Notes under the pieces: model-generated | Told to the model about the DNA's origin: nothing | The model's database searches: none | The model's input: the letters and a program-made list of their open reading frames with translations, nothing else | Source: Oceanicaulis sp052055585 | GTDB taxonomy: Bacteria > Pseudomonadota > Alphaproteobacteria > Caulobacterales > Maricaulaceae | Direction of reading: 5' to 3' | Assembly: GCF_052055585.1 (NCBI RefSeq) | Contig: NZ_CP170485.1 | Coordinates: forward strand, 1,054,001 to 1,118,000 | DNA length: 64,000 bases | Shown: in pieces, positions 62,098 to 64,000 of the stretch | How the letters are laid out: every line of letters starts with the position of its first letter | Position numbering within the stretch: position 1 is the first letter of the stretch | Position numbers and translations under genes: made by a program

Positions 62098-63933
62098 TTA
62101 TTGCTCGCTTGCAATTACGGCGAGAAAATCCGCGCCGTATCGTTCCAGCTTGCGAGCGCCAACGCCGAATATTTGAGACAGGGCATCCAGGTTGGACGGT
62201 TTTTCCTTCGCCATCTCGATCAGCGTTCTGTCGGCAAAGATGGTGTAGGCCGGTTTGCCGGCCTCCTTGGCCAGTTCAAGCCGTCTCTTGCGCAGTGCGG
62301 TATAAAGCGTGCGATCGGTCTCTGACAGCAGCTCGTCGGCGGCGTCGCTGGGGCGGGCGCGCGAAGACCGCACGCCGCGTTGTTCTTCGGGGGGGCGGAG
62401 TTTGACGCTCTGCTTCCCAAAAAGGATGTCCTTGCCCTTGGGCGTGATCACCCATTCGCCGTGTCCATCGATGGGCTGGTCTATGGCGCCCGAGGCGAAG
62501 AGCTGGCGGAAGACGCTCATCCATTGTTCCTTGGACAGGTCTTCGCCAACCCCGAATGTGGGCAGGCCGTCATGACCACGCGCCAGAACCTTGTCGGTCT
62601 TTAGCCCTCTCAGCACGCTGATCAGATGCTCCAGCCCGAAACGCTGACCGGTGCGGGCGATGGCGGACATGGCTTTCTGCGCCAGCACGGTGCCATCGAT
62701 CAGCTGTGGCGGGTCATCGCACAGATCGCAATTGCCACAGGGTTCGATCTCATCGCCGAAATAGCCCAACAAGGTCTGACGGCGGCATTGGGGCGCCTCG
62801 CAATAGGCGATCAGGGCGGAGAGGCGGCGCATTTCCATGCGCTTGCGATCCTCATCAGACTCGCTGTCGCTGATCTGACGCCTGCGCAGAGCCGCATCGC
62901 TGAGAGACCAGAGCATCAGCGTGTCCGCCGGGTCGCCATCCCGTCCCGCCCGTCCGATTTCCTGGTAATAGGCTTCCATGGATTTGGGCAGGGCGGCATG
63001 GACCACATAGCGGACATCGGGTTTGTCCACGCCCATGCCGAAGGCGATGGTGGCGCACATGACCACGCCATCGCCCTTCACAAACTCGTCCTGGCGGAAA
63101 CTGCGCGTCTCTGAGTCCAGGCCCGCGTGATAGGACAGGGCGTAAACGTCCTCGGCGCGCAGCTTGTCCGCCATCTCGTCACACGCCTTGCGGCTGGCGC
63201 AATAAACAATGCCGGCTCTGTCCGAGCGCGCCTTGACGAAATCAATCACCTGGGCTGCGCCTTGACGGCGCGCGCCAACAGCCAGGTGCAGGTTGGGCCG
63301 GTCAAAGCCTGAAACGAATTCATCCGGCGCCTGCTCGAACAGGCGGGCGCTGATGTCCCGGCGCGCTGCGGCGTCTGCGGTGGCGGTAAAGGCGGCGATC
63401 TGGGGGCGTCCGGCGGCCTGCGCGAACTCGGAGATGCGCAGATAGTCCGGGCGGAAGTCGTGGCCCCATTGAGAGACGCAGTGCGCTTCGTCCACGGCGA
63501 TCATGGTCAGGCCTGCGCGGCCCAGCCTTTCTGCGAGGCCGGGAACCGCCATGCGCTCGGGCGCCATGTAAAGAAGCCGCAAGCTACCATCATCCAGAGC
63601 GCGCCAGGCGGCTTCCCGGTCATCGGCTTCATCGGTTGAGGTCAGGGCGGCGGCGTTGACGCCTGCAGTCTGAAGCGCACTGACCTGATCGCGCATCAGG
63701 GCGATCAGGGGCGAGATGACCACGGTCAGTCCGCCCCGCATCAAGGCAGGCAGTTGATAGCACATCGACTTGCCGCGCCCCGTCGGCATGACGGCGAGCA
63801 CATCCCGGCCCTGAAGGACGCTGTCGATGATCTCGGCCTGACCGGGGCGGAAGTCGCGATAGCCGAACACCTCGGCCATGGTCTGACGGGCCTGTTCGAG
63901 TTGCGGGGAGGGCGTCGAATCGCTGTGCATCAT
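62098..63933 (-). CDS. recQ: ATP-dependent DNA helicase RecQ
   Basis: A 611-residue RecQ, a 3'-5' helicase in recombination and fork repair. Walker A reads MPTGRGKS (49-56; more often GGGKS), then the DEAH box VDEAHCVSQWGHDFRP, and helicase motif VI near QEIGRAGRDG. The zinc-binding cysteines (CEAPQC, then CGNCDLC) and the RQC winged helix follow, and an HRDC domain ends the protein (about 530-611; LSQIFGVGARKLERYGADFLAVI). Two ATGs at the start are equivalent. Only 67 bases lie upstream in the window. Confidence 0.95.
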   Translation of the reverse strand: MMHSDSTPSPQLEQARQTMAEVFGYRDFRPGQAEIIDSVLQGRDVLAVMPTGRGKSMCYQLPALMRGGLTVVISPLIALMRDQVSALQTAGVNAAALTSTDEADDREAAWRALDDGSLRLLYMAPERMAVPGLAERLGRAGLTMIAVDEAHCVSQWGHDFRPDYLRISEFAQAAGRPQIAAFTATADAAARRDISARLFEQAPDEFVSGFDRPNLHLAVGARRQGAAQVIDFVKARSDRAGIVYCASRKACDEMADKLRAEDVYALSYHAGLDSETRSFRQDEFVKGDGVVMCATIAFGMGVDKPDVRYVVHAALPKSMEAYYQEIGRAGRDGDPADTLMLWSLSDAALRRRQISDSESDEDRKRMEMRRLSALIAYCEAPQCRRQTLLGYFGDEIEPCGNCDLCDDPPQLIDGTVLAQKAMSAIARTGQRFGLEHLISVLRGLKTDKVLARGHDGLPTFGVGEDLSKEQWMSVFRQLFASGAIDQPIDGHGEWVITPKGKDILFGKQSVKLRPPEEQRGVRSSRARPSDAADELLSETDRTLYTALRKRRLELAKEAGKPAYTIFADRTLIEMAKEKPSNLDALSQIFGVGARKLERYGADFLAVIASEQ

Positions 63934-64000
63934 GCGGGCAGGCTAGGCGGCGGAATCCGCGGAGCAATACGCAAGCGCTGCTTGCGCTGGCGCGGGCAGG

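Overview
The window looks like ordinary chromosomal DNA from a high-G+C alphaproteobacterium close to the Caulobacterales/Maricaulales (Maricaulis/Oceanicaulis-like). I infer this from three things: a PopZ polar organiser directly after a TolC gene, an alphaproteobacterial LexA box (GAAC-N7-GAAC) in front of ssb, and a long gene order typical of alphaproteobacteria. I saw no insertion sequence, prophage, rRNA operon or CRISPR array.

Layout. 1-1150: tRNA-Asn, a candidate small RNA, a DUF962 protein and tRNA-Cys. 1147-5047: a divergent isoaspartyl-methyltransferase paralogue, tolC, popZ and a DUF3137 protein. 5031-24863: the conserved supercluster xthA, erpA, dgt, SPOR, nagZ, scpA-scpB, tatABC, serS-surE-pcm-LysM/LytM lipoprotein, yajC-secD-secF and a Mth938-like gene. 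Small secreted or lineage-specific genes are interspersed, and argS is missing from its usual place. 24942-29934: sodB, an NDUFAF6-like phytoene-synthase homologue, an S9 peptidase and trmFO. 30044-31903: two exported proteins, one TPR-TonB and one four-cysteine. 31959-37969: five related polytopic membrane proteins with a CPBP protease between them. 37917-41538: uvrA and ssb, divergent, with a LexA box. 41684-44319: exported hydrolase, Tat-exported kelch protein and sodC. 44622-49398: gyrA, coaD and two cyclophilins. 49461-55891: EEP phosphatase, queA, a tiny four-cysteine protein, a degenerate metallo-beta-lactamase fold, an acyl-CoA carboxylase beta subunit, tgt and a lipoprotein. 56000-63933: tRNA-Lys, an NTF2-like protein, a chemoreceptor, a TorF-type porin, the ammonium transporter amt and recQ.

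How it works together. Much of the window serves the cell envelope: Tat export (tatABC, with a kelch Tat substrate nearby), Sec export (yajC-secDF), peptidoglycan recycling and remodelling (nagZ, SPOR, LysM/LytM), chromosome segregation and polarity (scpAB, popZ), superoxide defence in two compartments (sodB cytosolic, sodC exported), DNA repair (xthA, uvrA, ssb, recQ) and queuosine synthesis (queA, tgt).

The least explained parts are the five-paralogue membrane array with its CPBP protease, a 28-bp copy of the uvrA 3' end inside one of those paralogues, a TGT that has lost two of its four zinc ligands, a two-hairpin small RNA candidate behind a CtrA-like box, and five convergent gene pairs whose stop codons share one CTAG.
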